DNA from: an uncultured bacterium
GTDB lineage: Bacteria; Verrucomicrobiota; Lentisphaeria; Victivallales; UBA1829
NCBI GenBank assembly: GCA_949292215.1
Contig: CASEYW010000139.1
Coordinates: 1 to 64,000 of the forward strand
Direction of reading: 5' to 3'
DNA length: 64,000 nucleotides
The notes beneath the pieces are model-generated. The model was given only the letters and a program-made list of their open reading frames with translations. It was not told where the DNA came from and made no database searches. This document shows, one piece after another, positions 28,251-39,092 of this stretch. Position 1 is the first letter of the stretch; the number at the start of each line of letters is the position of its first letter. Position numbers and translations under genes: made by a program.

Positions 28251-30737
28251 TCAGGTGGATTTCCCGCGTCGGACCCCGCGATGCGGCAGGGCTTCCAGCG
28301 GATTTTCGGGCCAGTCATGTTTCGGGTAACGTCCGCGGAGATCCTTTCGGACCAGAAAATAACTTTCCGCCCAGAAATGCTTCAGATCCGACGTCGTCTG
28401 CACCGGACGCATCGCTGGCGAGAGAATCCGGATTGTCACAGGAATCCTGCCGCCTGCCACCCGAGGGGTCTCGAGCAGCCCGAACAGCTCCTGCAGTTTG
28501 ACCGACAGAATCGGTACGCCATCCGGCGAGGAGTAGTCAACCCGGATATGCGATCCGCTTGGCACTTCGATCCGTTCCGGGGCGAGACGCGCAAGGTCTG
28601 TCCGCTGTTTATGCGTCAGCAGGGTTTCCAGTGCGGTGTGCAGAGAGATTCTTTTCAGCTGGCCGAGCTGGGAGAAGCCGTCGACAAACGGTCCGAGCCA
28701 CTGTTCCAGAGAACCGAGGAGTCCTTCGTCCGATAGATTGGGAAATTCATCCGGAAGAAATCGCCGCAGGAATGTCACTCGCTCCCGCAGGGATTCGCTC
28801 TCCTTTTCAAATGGCAGAGCGGCGATTCCCTCCTCCCGGATGCCGGCAAGATACGCCGCAAGAAGGTGTTCACGCGGCAGGGTGTTCAGCGCATGTTTTG
28901 CCGAAACTGTCATATTGCCGACTTTGATCTGTTTTTCCGCTTCCACGGCTTTCCGGTCCGGATTCCAGTGAACATGGAACTCTTCCGAAATCAGTTCGGG
29001 GGAAAACTGTTCGATTTCTGGAAAGGAGAGCGGTGCGGCAGTGAAGATGATCTGTCTGTTTCCTTCTCCTTCGACCGATGCTGCTGCAATGAATTCGCAG
29101 TTGGTGATCGGATCGTCTTTCCGGAGCCGTGCGCCGGTTCCGTTTGCGAGCGCGTAATCTCCTGACCGCGGCGAACGGCTGTGTCCGATCCGGTCCGGAT
29201 AAGCGAACGAAACGATGATTCCTGCGGTTTCCTGATCCATTTTTCTGTCGCGGATTCCTGCAGCGGCAGCACATTGGACGGCGGCATCGCGGATACGCCG
29301 CGCGGTTCCGGCGTCGCAGGCATATTTTCCCTCGAGAGCCGCAAGTCGGAGGCGCAGATCAGATTCCGGAGTCCGCAGGAGATCCCGTTCCCCGAGCAGA
29401 GCGGCGATACAGCAGGCGGTATACCCGAATCCAAGCTCCTTCGATTTCAAAACCGCATGAGCAAGACGCGGATGAATCGGAAGCCTGAGCAGGGCTTTTC
29501 CATGAGGCGTAATGGTATCTTGCGTGTCGAATGCTCCAATAGAGCGCAGAAGTTCTGTCGCCTGTGACACACGGGAAGCCGGCGGTGGATCCATCCAGTT
29601 CAGAGATGTGTATTGATCGGGGCGCAGTCCCCAGCTGCCCAGTTCCAGAACGAGCGGAGCAAGATCCGATTCCTGAATTTCCGGGAGATTGAATTCGGAA
29701 AAACGGACTTCTTCTTCCGGGGTCCAGAGACGGTAACAGATTCCGGGGGCGGTTCGTCCGGCTCGTCCGCGCCGCTGATCTGCGGAGGCTTTTGAGACAC
29801 GGACTGTTTCCAGGCGGTTCATTCCGTTGCGCGGCGAAAATTTTGGTACGCGCATCATTCCGCAGTCGATGACGATCCGGATGTTTTCGATCGTCAGACT
29901 TGTTTCCGCAATGGCTGTGGAAAGGATGACTTTGCGTCGTCCCTGAGGATCGGAGTCGAGAGCTGCATCCTGCTCTGCCTGAGGCAGATTTCCGTACAAC
30001 GGGCGGATGATCGTATCGGGGAGAGGGACCTCTGCCAGCAGTGCGGCAGTCCGCCGGATTTCTCCTTCGCCGGGCAGAAAAACGAGAAGATCGCCGGGAT
30101 CATTCTGTATCGCCGCGCGAATCGCCGAGACCGCATCGCGTTCCAGCGGCGCGGAGGGGTCGGGCCGTTTCCGGTAGACCGTTCTGACCGGATACATCTT
30201 TCCCGGACTTTCAATGACCGGAGCGGAACCCAGCAGGGCGGAGACTCTTTCCGTGTCGATGGTGGCGGACATGACAAGCAGTTTCAAGTCGTTGCGCAGG
30301 GCGGTACGGAGGTCGAGGCAGAGCGCCAGAGCCAGATCCGCATGAATGCTGCGCTCATGGAATTCATCGAAGACAACCGTGTCGATTCCTGCAAGTTCGG
30401 GGTCTTCCTGAATCAGACGTGTCAGGATTCCTTCCGTCAGCACCTCGATCCGGGTGGAGGGAGAGACTTTGGTATCGAACCTTGTCCGGTAGCCGACGAC
30501 CCCGCCGACCTCTTCCCCCATCAGGGATGCAATTCTGCGTGCAGAAGCCCTTGCCGCGAGTCGTCTCGGTTCCAGCATGAGAATCTTTTTCCCGGGCGGG
30601 CAGAGTTCTTTCAGCAGATATGGCGGAACCAGTGTCGTTTTTCCCGCGCCCGGTGCGGCGGAGAGCACTGCTGTACCGTGCATCCGCAGAGCGCCGGCAA
30701 GTTGCGGAAGAACTGTCTGGACAGGGAGATCAATCAA
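28251..30737 (-). CDS. hrpB: ATP-dependent RNA helicase HrpB
   Basis: DEAH-type helicase of unclear physiological role. 828 residues, usual size. Seen: Walker [11 protein letters not shown] (26-35), DEFH box (124-127), SATID, the [12 protein letters not shown] motif VI, and the HrpB-specific C-terminal domain. The start is TTG at 30737, overlapping the fumC stop as TTGA; this start gives the [11 protein letters not shown] terminus typical of HrpB, whereas the next ATG would remove it. Last gene of a likely nrdJ-mraY-fumC-hrpB operon. Confidence 0.93.
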   Translation of the reverse strand: MIDLPVQTVLPQLAGALRMHGTAVLSAAPGAGKTTLVPPYLLKELCPPGKKILMLEPRRLAARASARRIASLMGEEVGGVVGYRTRFDTKVSPSTRIEVLTEGILTRLIQEDPELAGIDTVVFDEFHERSIHADLALALCLDLRTALRNDLKLLVMSATIDTERVSALLGSAPVIESPGKMYPVRTVYRKRPDPSAPLERDAVSAIRAAIQNDPGDLLVFLPGEGEIRRTAALLAEVPLPDTIIRPLYGNLPQAEQDAALDSDPQGRRKVILSTAIAETSLTIENIRIVIDCGMMRVPKFSPRNGMNRLETVRVSKASADQRRGRAGRTAPGICYRLWTPEEEVRFSEFNLPEIQESDLAPLVLELGSWGLRPDQYTSLNWMDPPPASRVSQATELLRSIGAFDTQDTITPHGKALLRLPIHPRLAHAVLKSKELGFGYTACCIAALLGERDLLRTPESDLRLRLAALEGKYACDAGTARRIRDAAVQCAAAAGIRDRKMDQETAGIIVSFAYPDRIGHSRSPRSGDYALANGTGARLRKDDPITNCEFIAAASVEGEGNRQIIFTAAPLSFPEIEQFSPELISEEFHVHWNPDRKAVEAEKQIKVGNMTVSAKHALNTLPREHLLAAYLAGIREEGIAALPFEKESESLRERVTFLRRFLPDEFPNLSDEGLLGSLEQWLGPFVDGFSQLGQLKRISLHTALETLLTHKQRTDLARLAPERIEVPSGSHIRVDYSSPDGVPILSVKLQELFGLLETPRVAGGRIPVTIRILSPAMRPVQTTSDLKHFWAESYFLVRKDLRGRYPKHDWPENPLEALPHRGVRRGKST

Positions 30738-32116
30738 CGGTTTACCATTTTTTCAGGGCGAACAATCCGGTCAAACTCTTCCGCAGAGAGAAAACCGAGC
30801 TCCAGACACGCTTCTTTCAGCGTGAGACCGTTGTGATGCGCATGCTTGGCGATTCTGGATGCGTTGTCATAACCGATTGCGGGGCTGAGCGCTGTTACGA
30901 GCATCAGGGAGCGGTTGACAAGTTCGGAGATCCGTTTTTCATCGGCTTTGAGTCCCTCCAATGCGTATTTTGTGAAGCTGTTGGAGGCATCGGCGAGCAG
31001 GCGGACTTCTTCGAGAAGATCGAAAATCATCATCGGTTTGAAAACATTCAGTTCGAAATTTCCCTGGGTGTCGGCAAAGGAGATGGCGGCGTCGAGTCCG
31101 ACAATCTGTGTACAGACCATGGTCATTGCCTCGCACTGCGTCGGGTTGACTTTCCCCGGCATGATGGAGGAGCCCGGTTCGTTTTCCGGCAGGATCAGTT
31201 CTCCGATGCCGCAGCGGGGGCCGGATGCCAGCCAGCGGATATCATTGGCGATCTTCATCATTGCACAGGCGCAGGTCTTGACTGCGGAGGAGGCGGCGAC
31301 AATCGCGTCATGGCCCGCGAGAACCGAGAACTTGTTTTCCGCCGAACGGAAAGGCAGATTGGTCAGCACGGCGATTTTTTCCGCCGCTTTCTCTGCAAAT
31401 CCCGCCGGAGCGTTGAGTCCGGTACCGACTGCGGTTCCTCCGAGTGCCAGTTCATAAAGTTCCGGGAGAACGGTCTCAATCCGGCGGATGGCTGTGTTGA
31501 TCTGAGCGACATAGCCGGAGAACTCCTGTCCGAGTGTCAGCGGAACGGCATCCTGAAGATGGGTACGTCCGATTTTGACGATCCCGTCGAATTCCTGCCG
31601 TTTTTTGTCAAGGATGTCCCTGTAATGCTGAAGAGCGGGTAGGAGTTTCCGGACGATCATCTCGGCGGCGGCGATGTGCATTGCCGCCGGAAAGGTGTCG
31701 TTGGAGGACTGCGACATGTTGACATGGTCGTTCGGATGAACCGGTTTTTTGGTTCCCTTCTCTCCACCGAGCAGTTCGTTGGCACGGTTCGAAATGACCT
31801 CGTTCACGTTCATATTGCTTTGTGTTCCGCTTCCGGTCATCCAGACTTTGAGGGGAAACTGGGCGTTGTAATCGCCGTTCATGATTTCGTCACAAACCCC
31901 GACGATGGCGGAGCAGAGCTCCTTCGGCAGAAGTCCGAGTTCGCAGTTTGTTTCTGCGGAAGCCTTCTTCACGAGGACGAGGCCGCGGATGACCTCCAGC
32001 GGAATGAGATCGTCGCCGATGTTGAAATGGATCAGGGAACGCTGTGTCTGCGCACCCCAGTATTTTTCCGCCGGAACGTCGATCTGTCCCATGCTGTCGG
32101 TTTCTGTTCTGTACAT
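30734..32116 (-). CDS. fumC: Class II fumarate hydratase
   Basis: Interconverts fumarate and malate in the TCA cycle. 460 residues, standard. Seen: the [10 protein letters not shown] segment near 95, [14 protein letters not shown] (catalytic His region), and the superfamily signature [11 protein letters not shown]. It is oxygen-stable, iron-free class II. It lies 13 bp behind mraY and overlaps hrpB by 4 bp, so it is probably transcribed with genes of unrelated function. Confidence 0.96.
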   Translation of the reverse strand: MYRTETDSMGQIDVPAEKYWGAQTQRSLIHFNIGDDLIPLEVIRGLVLVKKASAETNCELGLLPKELCSAIVGVCDEIMNGDYNAQFPLKVWMTGSGTQSNMNVNEVISNRANELLGGEKGTKKPVHPNDHVNMSQSSNDTFPAAMHIAAAEMIVRKLLPALQHYRDILDKKRQEFDGIVKIGRTHLQDAVPLTLGQEFSGYVAQINTAIRRIETVLPELYELALGGTAVGTGLNAPAGFAEKAAEKIAVLTNLPFRSAENKFSVLAGHDAIVAASSAVKTCACAMMKIANDIRWLASGPRCGIGELILPENEPGSSIMPGKVNPTQCEAMTMVCTQIVGLDAAISFADTQGNFELNVFKPMMIFDLLEEVRLLADASNSFTKYALEGLKADEKRISELVNRSLMLVTALSPAIGYDNASRIAKHAHHNGLTLKEACLELGFLSAEEFDRIVRPEKMVNR

Positions 32117-32129
32117 GATATTGTCTCCC

Positions 32130-33314
32130 TTATCTGAGTTTGAGGGATGCCAGCCCGATCAGCGCACAGAGTCCGGCGATGATCCAGAACCGTGTGACGA
32201 TCTGGGTTTCGCTCCATCCCTTCTGTTCAAAATGATGATGAATCGGCGCACAGAGAAATACCCGTTTGCCTGTGAGTTTGAAGCTCGTCACCTGGATCAT
32301 AACCGAGAATCCTTCCATCAGAAAGACGAATCCGATGATGATCAGCAGAAACTGCTGGCCCATCAGCACCGAGATCAGTCCGATGCAGCCGCCGAGCGGA
32401 AGACTGCCCGTATCGCCCATGAAGACCGATGCCGGTTTGCAGTTATACCAGAGGAACCCGATGCACGCGCCCGCCATCGCCGAGGCAAACACACTGACCT
32501 CTCCCAGTTCCGGAATGTACGGTATGGAAAGATATTTCGCAAATTCGATATGCCCGTGCATATAGGCAACCGCCGCAAATGACAGAACGCAGAAAACCGT
32601 GCATCCCGCAGCGAGTCCATCCTTTCCATCGGTCAGATTCACAGCGTTGCTGAAGAATGTGACCAGAACCGTGTTGGCAAGAAAGATAAGCCCGATCACG
32701 GCGAGTCCCCATGATGCGGCAAACGTGAACAGCGGATGCGGCAGAATCTGTGTCGGAAGCCAGAACTGGATGGTCTCCCCCGCCGGTTTGAGACAGACCG
32801 GATCCTTGCAGAAAGGAATCAGAAACTTCGTCGTCATCGTATCCGGCATCTTGTAGATGATGTACAGCGCAACCAGACTGACCAGGGTTTGAATCAGCAG
32901 TTTCATCTTGCCGGAGACACCATCCCGCACGCTCCGCTTATATTTGACCTTGATGTAGTCGTCGTAAAAGCCGAGAGCGGTCAGCGGGAGCAGGACAATC
33001 AGAAACACCAGGACCATCCGGTTGGAGAGATCGCCCCAGAAAACCGTGGCGACAGCGATTGCAAACACAATCAGCAATCCTCCCATGGTCGGAGTTTTGT
33101 CCTTGGAATGGTCGACGAATTTTTCATCGACGAGTCCTTCCAGACGAGCCGACTTCGGCACGCAGAATTTTTTCAGCTGCCGGATCGTCCACGGCCCGAG
33201 GAAAATCACCAGCAGCATCGCTGTGACCAGCGCTCCCCCCGAGCGGAAGGTCACATATTCAAACAATCGCAGCGGACCGAAAGAGTCCCGGAGTTCAGCC
33301 AGCAGATACAGCAT
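32130..33314 (-). CDS. mraY: Phospho-N-acetylmuramoyl-pentapeptide transferase
   Basis: Makes lipid I by moving phospho-MurNAc-pentapeptide onto undecaprenyl phosphate, in the inner membrane. 394 residues with about ten hydrophobic segments. Seen: the Asp-rich [12 protein letters not shown] (Mg site), [15 protein letters not shown] with the catalytic Asp, [11 protein letters not shown], and the APIHHHFE loop. Complete. Notably it is not in a mur/dcw cluster but between nrdJ (17 bp) and fumC (13 bp). Confidence 0.97.
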   Translation of the reverse strand: MLYLLAELRDSFGPLRLFEYVTFRSGGALVTAMLLVIFLGPWTIRQLKKFCVPKSARLEGLVDEKFVDHSKDKTPTMGGLLIVFAIAVATVFWGDLSNRMVLVFLIVLLPLTALGFYDDYIKVKYKRSVRDGVSGKMKLLIQTLVSLVALYIIYKMPDTMTTKFLIPFCKDPVCLKPAGETIQFWLPTQILPHPLFTFAASWGLAVIGLIFLANTVLVTFFSNAVNLTDGKDGLAAGCTVFCVLSFAAVAYMHGHIEFAKYLSIPYIPELGEVSVFASAMAGACIGFLWYNCKPASVFMGDTGSLPLGGCIGLISVLMGQQFLLIIIGFVFLMEGFSVMIQVTSFKLTGKRVFLCAPIHHHFEQKGWSETQIVTRFWIIAGLCALIGLASLKLR

Positions 33315-33331
33315 CGTTCACGCTCCGCGGA

Positions 33332-35644
33332 TCAGCCGCATTTGCTGTAGCCGCAGGAGAGGCATTTCATGCAGTTTTCCTGCATGGTGAGCTTCTTTTC
33401 GTTACAGTGCGGGCAGATCATCAGATGTTTGTCATCTGCTTCGGGATGGGAATCCTTGTGTTCGTGATCCAGTTCGGCAACCGGTTTTTTCGGTTCAATG
33501 ATTCCAAGTTTGGAAAGATGACGTTCAATGACCTTTCCGATGGCCGCTGCAAGACTCGGAATATAAGCTCCTTCGCTGAAATATCCGCCGTTGGGATCGT
33601 AGATGCTCTTGAGCTCTTCCACGAGGAACTTCGGCGCAGGATCGTGGCGGAACACGGCGGAGATCAGGCGCGTCATGGCGACGATCCAGCTGAAATACTG
33701 GAGGTTCTTTGTGTTGATGAAAAGTTCATACGGATGCCGCCGGCCGTCTTCTTCGATGATGTCGTTGATGGTGACATAGAGGGCGTCGGCAGCGAGGGGA
33801 GTCTTGATTTTGTAGGTGGTTCCTTCGAGTTCCTTCGGTCGTTTCGGGGGAACCGGCCGCGTGATGATTGTGGCGGGCTTTGGTTCCTCTTTCTTTTTCT
33901 CCTCTTCCTTTTTCTTTTTGTCGTCATTTGCGACGAGGACGCCGGTAAAGTGTTCCGATGGACGGAAGGTGGTGCAGCCCTTGAGTCCGAGTTCATAGGC
34001 TTTCATGTAGATGCCTTTGAAATCTTCGTAGGGGAAGTCGGTCGGGACATTGATTGTCTTGGAGATGGAACTGTCGACCCATTCCTGAAGGGCAGCCTGC
34101 ACCGAGAGGTGAGCCATCGGCGTGATGTTGGAGGCGTTCACGAAATAGGAAGGCAGCCTGGAGAGATCGGAGGCTTCCGGATGGAGCTTCAGATACTCTG
34201 CATAGGCATAGTCAGCAACGTCGAATTCGGAGATGCCGTCTGCATCGGTTCCGTTGCGGACCTTCCGGGTGTATTTGAAGGCAAACACCGGTTCGAGTCC
34301 GCTGGAGACGTTGCCGGCAAGAAGACTGATGGTTCCCGTCGGCGCGATGGAGGTCAGATGGGAATTGCGGATTCCATATTTGCGGATGTCGGCGATCAGA
34401 TCTTCCGGCAGTTTGGAGATGAATTTTCCTGCACAGTATTTTTCCGCATCGAAAAGAGGGAACGCCCCTTTTTCTTTTGCCAGTTCCACGCTGGCTCGGT
34501 AGGCAGCGATCGTGATTGTCCGCATGATTCTGGATGCCAGTTCCACAGATTTAGCGGTTCCGTATTCGATGCCGAGGAAGAGGAACAGATCGGCTAGTCC
34601 TGTAATGCCGATTCCCATTCTGCGTTTGGATTCCGCTTCCGCTTTCTGTTTGTCAAGCGGATAGTTGCTGAGGTCGATTACGTTATCAAGAAAACGAACG
34701 GCTGTGGAGACCGTTTCGCGGATGAGTTCGAAGTCAACCTCTGCTTCGCTTGTAAACGGGTGTTTGACGAACCGGGAGAGATTCAGGGAGCCGAGCAGAC
34801 ATGCTCCGTAGGGCGGCAGCGGCTGTTCCCCGCAGGGATTCGTTGCGCGGATCTCTTCAACATAATACAGATTGTTCATACTGTTGATCCGGTCGATCAG
34901 GATAAAGCCAGGTTCAGCGAAGTCGTAGGTGGATTTCATAATGAGTTCCCAGAGATCGCGCGCCTTGATTGTTTTATAGACAACTCCTTCGAATTTCAGG
35001 TCCCAGGGAGCATCCTTTTTGACCGCTTCGATAAATTCATCCGTGATGGCAACGGAGAGATTGAACATCTGCAAGGCCGCATTGCCGCGTTTGGCGGTGA
35101 TGAATTTCTCGATATCGGGATGGTCGCAGCGCATGATTCCCATTTGTGCTCCGCGGCGCTGACCGGCACTCATGATCGTCCGGCAGGTGGAATCCAGGAC
35201 CTGCATGAAGCTCAGTGGCCCGGAAGCAGAGGCTTCGCAGCCTTTGATCGGAGAACCGGTCGGGCGGATGGTGGAGAAATCGAATCCGACACCGCCACCC
35301 TGTTTCTGGGTCAGGGCGGATTCCTTGACCGTTTCGAAAATGCCCTCAATGGAGTCGGAGATCCGGTTCATGACAAAGCAGTTGAACATGGTGACTTCGG
35401 TGCGTTTCGTTCCGGCATTGGCAACGATTCTTCCACCGGGGATGAATTTGAAATCAGAGAGCGCCTCAATGAATTTGCCCGTCCAGAACTCACGGTCTTT
35501 TTCTTTGACTGCGGCGGCTTTTGCCACGCGGAGAATGGTGTCGTTTTTGGTTTTGTCTTCCGGAGCATCCTCGGAACCATGGTAACGATATTTCCGGTTC
35601 CAGATTTCCGTTCCGATGTCATAAATCGGTCTTTCGTTCGACAT
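33332..35644 (-). CDS. nrdJ: Adenosylcobalamin-dependent (class II) ribonucleotide reductase
   Basis: Reduces ribonucleotides to deoxyribonucleotides, needing B12 rather than oxygen. 770 residues. Seen: MFNCFVMN with one redox Cys, QKQGGGVGFDFS, the NPCGEQPLPPYGACLLGSLNLS segment with the radical Cys and Glu, SIAPTGTISLLAGN, KGCTTFRPS, and a C-terminal zinc-ribbon-like tail (CPHC, CMKC, CGYSKCG) that also supplies the re-reducing cysteines. A Lys/Glu-rich insert near 560-580 separates core and tail. First gene of a probable operon with mraY, fumC and hrpB; AAGGAAAG precedes the ATG. Confidence 0.94.
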   Translation of the reverse strand: MSNERPIYDIGTEIWNRKYRYHGSEDAPEDKTKNDTILRVAKAAAVKEKDREFWTGKFIEALSDFKFIPGGRIVANAGTKRTEVTMFNCFVMNRISDSIEGIFETVKESALTQKQGGGVGFDFSTIRPTGSPIKGCEASASGPLSFMQVLDSTCRTIMSAGQRRGAQMGIMRCDHPDIEKFITAKRGNAALQMFNLSVAITDEFIEAVKKDAPWDLKFEGVVYKTIKARDLWELIMKSTYDFAEPGFILIDRINSMNNLYYVEEIRATNPCGEQPLPPYGACLLGSLNLSRFVKHPFTSEAEVDFELIRETVSTAVRFLDNVIDLSNYPLDKQKAEAESKRRMGIGITGLADLFLFLGIEYGTAKSVELASRIMRTITIAAYRASVELAKEKGAFPLFDAEKYCAGKFISKLPEDLIADIRKYGIRNSHLTSIAPTGTISLLAGNVSSGLEPVFAFKYTRKVRNGTDADGISEFDVADYAYAEYLKLHPEASDLSRLPSYFVNASNITPMAHLSVQAALQEWVDSSISKTINVPTDFPYEDFKGIYMKAYELGLKGCTTFRPSEHFTGVLVANDDKKKKEEEKKKEEPKPATIITRPVPPKRPKELEGTTYKIKTPLAADALYVTINDIIEEDGRRHPYELFINTKNLQYFSWIVAMTRLISAVFRHDPAPKFLVEELKSIYDPNGGYFSEGAYIPSLAAAIGKVIERHLSKLGIIEPKKPVAELDHEHKDSHPEADDKHLMICPHCNEKKLTMQENCMKCLSCGYSKCG

Positions 35645-35693
35645 TGTCTTTCCTTATAAGTTAAATGGTTTGAAAACGTAAAAATACAGTGTC

Positions 35694-35721
35694 AATATAG
35701 ATTGTTTTTTCGGGAAATCAA
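35694..35721 (-). promoter_or_regulatory. Probable nrdJ operon promoter
   Basis: On the minus strand TTGATT (35721-35716), 16-bp spacer, TATATT (35699-35694), about 50 bp before the ATG. No cobalamin riboswitch pattern was seen in this short leader. Confidence 0.6.
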
Positions 35722-35753
35722 TTGTCGCAAGAGGATAAAATTTCAAAAAAAAA

Positions 35754-35793
35754 ATGGAAAAAAACTTGACATCTTCCCTCTTTCGGGAAGATG
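35754..35793 (-). terminator. Terminator of the kinase gene cluster
   Basis: Arms CATCTTCCC (35770-35778) and GGGAAGATG (35785-35793), perfect 9-bp stem, with a seven-T run five bases later on the minus strand. Confidence 0.7.
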
Positions 35794-35884
35794 CGGTTTT
35801 TCATTCTGCGGAACATCGTTTTTCTTGCTATGGAGAACCGTTTTGATCCGAAGAAAAGAGTGCCGGGAGGGGGGCTGCGGAGAT

Positions 35885-37711
35885 CTAAAATTGAAGCATG
35901 CTGTTTGCCCAGGAGTCCATCTGGGAACTTGAGATGGTTCCGGAGGAGAAGTCGAAGCAGTTCAGACTTTGCAGTTTGGCAAGTTCATTCACAGCTCGAT
36001 TGAACGTTTCCAGTTTTCCCCGGTCGGATTCCGGAACAGAATTCGGAGAATCCAGTATGAAAGCAAATGGAATTCCATGGTCTCTGAGTTGAACGGTAAC
36101 TTCGCGGATCAGCATTTCAAAATTAGCCGGAGAAGTATCTCTCATTGCAAACGGAGCGGAGAGTGCAAGCACGACGAGTTTCGGCGACTTTCGAATAATC
36201 TCTTTCAACTGCTGCCGGATCTCTCTGAAATTTCCGGCTTCCAGGAAAATTGCTGAACTGGTGTTTCCATTTTTTTTCAGGCTGTTCAATAACATCAGGT
36301 TTGCCGGTGTGCGGAGACCGAGTATGACAGCGGATTTCAGCGTTTTGAGTTCCGGAGTTTCTGTGGTTGTTTTTTCTGCAGGAGCCGGGGACGGAAAAGT
36401 TGTTTCTGGTATTGGTTTGGAGATTGTTGTTGCCTTCTGCATTTGCAGAGGTCTGGTTGTCTCTGGAGATGAGTCGTTTTTTGCTTTCCTGTTCAGTAAC
36501 GGAAATGAAAACAGCAGAATCAGAGAAAGCAGAAGAACCATTCCTGCACTCACATACAGAAGAAATTTTTTCTGCCGGGAGGCTGCGGGATTCTGAAAAT
36601 CCGGATGGTCCGTATGTCCGTCGACTGGAGCGGATGCTTCGGATTGCATTTTGATGGTTTGCGCCTGTTCTTGTGCGGGGGAGGGATCGTCATTGTCCTG
36701 AAGGCGCAAAGTTTTCTGGGGTTGGGCCTGAGTGGAGGCAAGTTCATTAACCAGTTTGATTTTGTTGATAAACATCGGACGGGTTCCGCTGAGTCGCGTT
36801 CCGTCGGAAGATTCCTCCCCGGTGTCCGGATTTCCGGAGGATTCCTCTGTCAGGGAGAGAATTTCAGGAGCACGGAGGCGCTCAAGCAGTTCTGTCGGAG
36901 TCTGAGGGCGTTCCTCCGGATTCTTTGCCATCATGCTTCGGAGCAAGTCCGCAAGAGGAGCATTGACAGAACTGTTGACTTTTCGTATGTCAGGAACCTC
37001 TTTGCTGTCAATGATTTGCGAAAGAATTTCTATAGTGTTTTCTCCGCGATACGGCCGCTGGCCCGCCAGCATTTCATATAAAACAATGCCGAGACTGTAA
37101 ATATCCGCTCTGCAATCGACACCATGAGAGTCTCTTGCCTGTTCCGGAGACATGTAAGCCGGAGTTCCGAAAACGGAAGGCTCCAGAGTCAGAGTCGTGT
37201 CCAGCGGTCCGACCGCTTTGGCGATGCCGAGATCGGCAAGTTTGACGGTTCCGTCTTCCGTGAACATAATGTTGTCCGGCTTGATGTCCCGGTGGACCAT
37301 TTTATATTCAAACGCTTTTTCAAGAGCTTGTGCGACTCCTGTGACGATCCCGAGCGCATCGGAGCGCGTAAGCCGGTACTCTTTGCGCAGCCGGTCACGG
37401 AGCGTTCCTCCGGGAATGTATTCCATGACAAGATAATAAAGTCCTGTCTTGCTGTTTTGTCCTGCGTCGTAAACGGCGATCAGGTTCTGCTGGTGGATTT
37501 TTCCAGCGAGACGTGCTTCCCGGAGAAAACGTTTGATGAATTTATGATTCTGTCTGGCTATCTCCGGGAAGAGAACCTTGATTGCGAAAGAAGTGTCGAG
37601 AAGAACATGGCGGACCTTGTAGACCGCTCCCATTCCTCCGTGTCCAAGGAGGGATTCCACGCGGTATTTTTCAAAGAGATCACCCGGTTTCAGAAGTTCT
37701 TTTGCCCTCAT
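35885..37711 (-). CDS. Membrane Ser/Thr protein kinase with external C-terminal domain
   Basis: 608 residues. Hanks-type kinase domain (about 16-280): GHGGMGAVYK glycine loop, Lys45 in FAIK, HRDIKPDN with Asp142, DLG at 160-162 in place of DFG (common in bacteria), and GTPAYMSPEQ. A polar linker (about 285-380) precedes one membrane segment (about 382-405). A Thr/Pro-rich stretch follows, then a folded C-terminal domain (about 453-608) with the alternating strand-helix pattern of an SGNH-like fold but no GDS serine motif. No PASTA repeats. It lies 21 bp behind a lipoprotein gene, at the end of a nine-gene envelope cluster, so its external domain may sense that system. Confidence 0.9.
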   Translation of the reverse strand: MRAKELLKPGDLFEKYRVESLLGHGGMGAVYKVRHVLLDTSFAIKVLFPEIARQNHKFIKRFLREARLAGKIHQQNLIAVYDAGQNSKTGLYYLVMEYIPGGTLRDRLRKEYRLTRSDALGIVTGVAQALEKAFEYKMVHRDIKPDNIMFTEDGTVKLADLGIAKAVGPLDTTLTLEPSVFGTPAYMSPEQARDSHGVDCRADIYSLGIVLYEMLAGQRPYRGENTIEILSQIIDSKEVPDIRKVNSSVNAPLADLLRSMMAKNPEERPQTPTELLERLRAPEILSLTEESSGNPDTGEESSDGTRLSGTRPMFINKIKLVNELASTQAQPQKTLRLQDNDDPSPAQEQAQTIKMQSEASAPVDGHTDHPDFQNPAASRQKKFLLYVSAGMVLLLSLILLFSFPLLNRKAKNDSSPETTRPLQMQKATTISKPIPETTFPSPAPAEKTTTETPELKTLKSAVILGLRTPANLMLLNSLKKNGNTSSAIFLEAGNFREIRQQLKEIIRKSPKLVVLALSAPFAMRDTSPANFEMLIREVTVQLRDHGIPFAFILDSPNSVPESDRGKLETFNRAVNELAKLQSLNCFDFSSGTISSSQMDSWANSMLQF

Positions 37712-37732
37712 TCCGCAATCCGTCCTTTAGGA

Positions 37733-38494
37733 TCAGTGGAGTTTTCGTTCCAGACTGTAGAGCGCGCCGTTCATCGCCCGTTTCATCAGCTCGGAATAGA
37801 GACTTGCGTCTTTGCCGATCCTGGCATAGAGCCAGTGCGTGATCGAATCCGAGCCCCGGAACCGGTAGGACCAGACCGTTTTTCCTGTTTTCCGGTCGAG
37901 CAGGGAGAAATCCACCCAGAGTTCGTTGTAGGAAACTCCTGTCGGAGCGCCGAGAATCCAGAGCGCCGGCGAGAGAAAATAGGTCACGCAGTAGGAGAGC
38001 ATGTAGCCGTCGTAATGGAGGTTCGAGAAGGTCCCCTGGAACACATAGTCGGTATCCGCCTGTTCCAGCGTGTTCGCCTTGACGACCCGGCTGAACAGAT
38101 TCGAGTGTTTCAGACTCTGCATCGCGGCCGCGGCAAGTTCCTGTGCGGGATCAAAGTGGAAACGTCCGAGTGTGACGAAATCTTTGCTGTTTTCCGGTTC
38201 CTCCTTTTCCACAAAACCGAACGGCATCAGCGGAATCAGCCCGAGATAGAAGGACCCGTGGTCGCCTGCGGGATACTGTTCTGCCGCCGCCTGCTGCGAC
38301 GGATCAAAATACTTGGTGCTCCGCAGATCGCGGAACGGCATGACCGCCACACTTTTCCGGTTCGCACGTTCAGGAAACTGCACCATGGTGCCTGAGGCGG
38401 GGCTGTAATCGAACGTTCCGACGCTGGTGCAGCCTGTCAGGAGAGCGACTCCCGCCGCGGCACACCAGAGCCGCAGTTTCTGAAAAGTTTTCAT
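37733..38494 (-). CDS. Lipoprotein of unknown function in the LpoB/CsgG cluster
   Basis: 253 residues with a lipobox LLTGC (Cys22), so lipid-anchored. The mature part contains KSVAVMPFRDLRS, a first strand like that of CsgG/LpoB-type alpha-beta domains, and later FQGTFSNLHYDGY and GKTVWSYRF, which match the end of that fold; a hydrophobic stretch VTYFLSPALWILGAPTG sits between. Probably a divergent relative of the neighbouring LpoB-like proteins. Next to the kinase gene (21 bp) and 31 bp behind an LpoB-like gene. Confidence 0.7.
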   Translation of the reverse strand: MKTFQKLRLWCAAAGVALLTGCTSVGTFDYSPASGTMVQFPERANRKSVAVMPFRDLRSTKYFDPSQQAAAEQYPAGDHGSFYLGLIPLMPFGFVEKEEPENSKDFVTLGRFHFDPAQELAAAAMQSLKHSNLFSRVVKANTLEQADTDYVFQGTFSNLHYDGYMLSYCVTYFLSPALWILGAPTGVSYNELWVDFSLLDRKTGKTVWSYRFRGSDSITHWLYARIGKDASLYSELMKRAMNGALYSLERKLH

Positions 38495-38525
38495 TTCTGT
38501 CCTCCTTTTTGTTTTTGTAGTTTTG

Positions 38526-39083
38526 TCAGTCGCCGAAGATTGGTTGCTTTTTCAACATCTTGAATTCTTTTTTACAGGTCCAGATGACTTTATGATTTAC
38601 ATTTTCTACGATTTGAAAAGAAAAAATCAGCTGCCAGATCTCCGTTCTTCCGTCTTTCTTATATAGCGGGTTGACGCTTCCGCGGAAGATGAAATCCGGT
38701 GCGAACGATGTTCCTGACGGAATTTCCTTCCGGCGTTTCACGATGAATTTTCCGCAGGCATTGAGTTCATATTGGAGTGTTTCGTAGAATGATTCCAGCT
38801 GCGGCTGGAAGGAACTGGAATCTGTTTCTGAAATTTCCTCAATCCCCAGGATCGGAACTTCATGCGAATCTTGTTTTTGGTTCCGATCCTGAAGAATGGC
38901 TGCATTCATCTTTTCATCCCGCAGGATATTAGAGACAAAATTCAATGCCGCCTGTCTGAAAACTCTCTCGGTGACGAGGGGATTGGGTTTTTGTTCAAAT
39001 CGGGAGGCCTTCGGAGCGGTGCAGGCAGAAAAGAAGAACATAAGACAAAGCAGCCCGGCAAATATTTTTATGTTTTTTTTCAT
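38526..39083 (-). CDS. LpoB-like lipoprotein (penicillin-binding protein activator family)
   Basis: 185 residues with lipobox FFSAC (Cys21). The mature part has the LpoB/YcfM layout: a short tether, a helix (RQAALNFVSNILRD), the PILGIEEISETDS strand, a helix pair with KFIVKRRK, then DFIFRGSV and VIWTCKKEF near the end. E. coli LpoB activates PBP1b from the outer membrane. The C terminus PIFGD is shared with the paralogue at 39709-40350. Gap of 9 bp to the next upstream paralogue. Confidence 0.8.
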   Translation of the reverse strand: MKKNIKIFAGLLCLMFFFSACTAPKASRFEQKPNPLVTERVFRQAALNFVSNILRDEKMNAAILQDRNQKQDSHEVPILGIEEISETDSSSFQPQLESFYETLQYELNACGKFIVKRRKEIPSGTSFAPDFIFRGSVNPLYKKDGRTEIWQLIFSFQIVENVNHKVIWTCKKEFKMLKKQPIFGD

Positions 39084-39092
39084 TTTTTATCC

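Noticed and set aside
30680..30737. ATG at codon 19 as start of hrpB
   Set aside because: It would delete the [10 protein letters not shown] segment typical of HrpB; the TTG in the TTGA overlap with fumC fits better.
35645..35760. Cobalamin riboswitch ahead of the B12-dependent reductase
   Set aside because: The leader after the likely promoter is only about 40-50 nt and shows no B12-box or multi-stem pattern.
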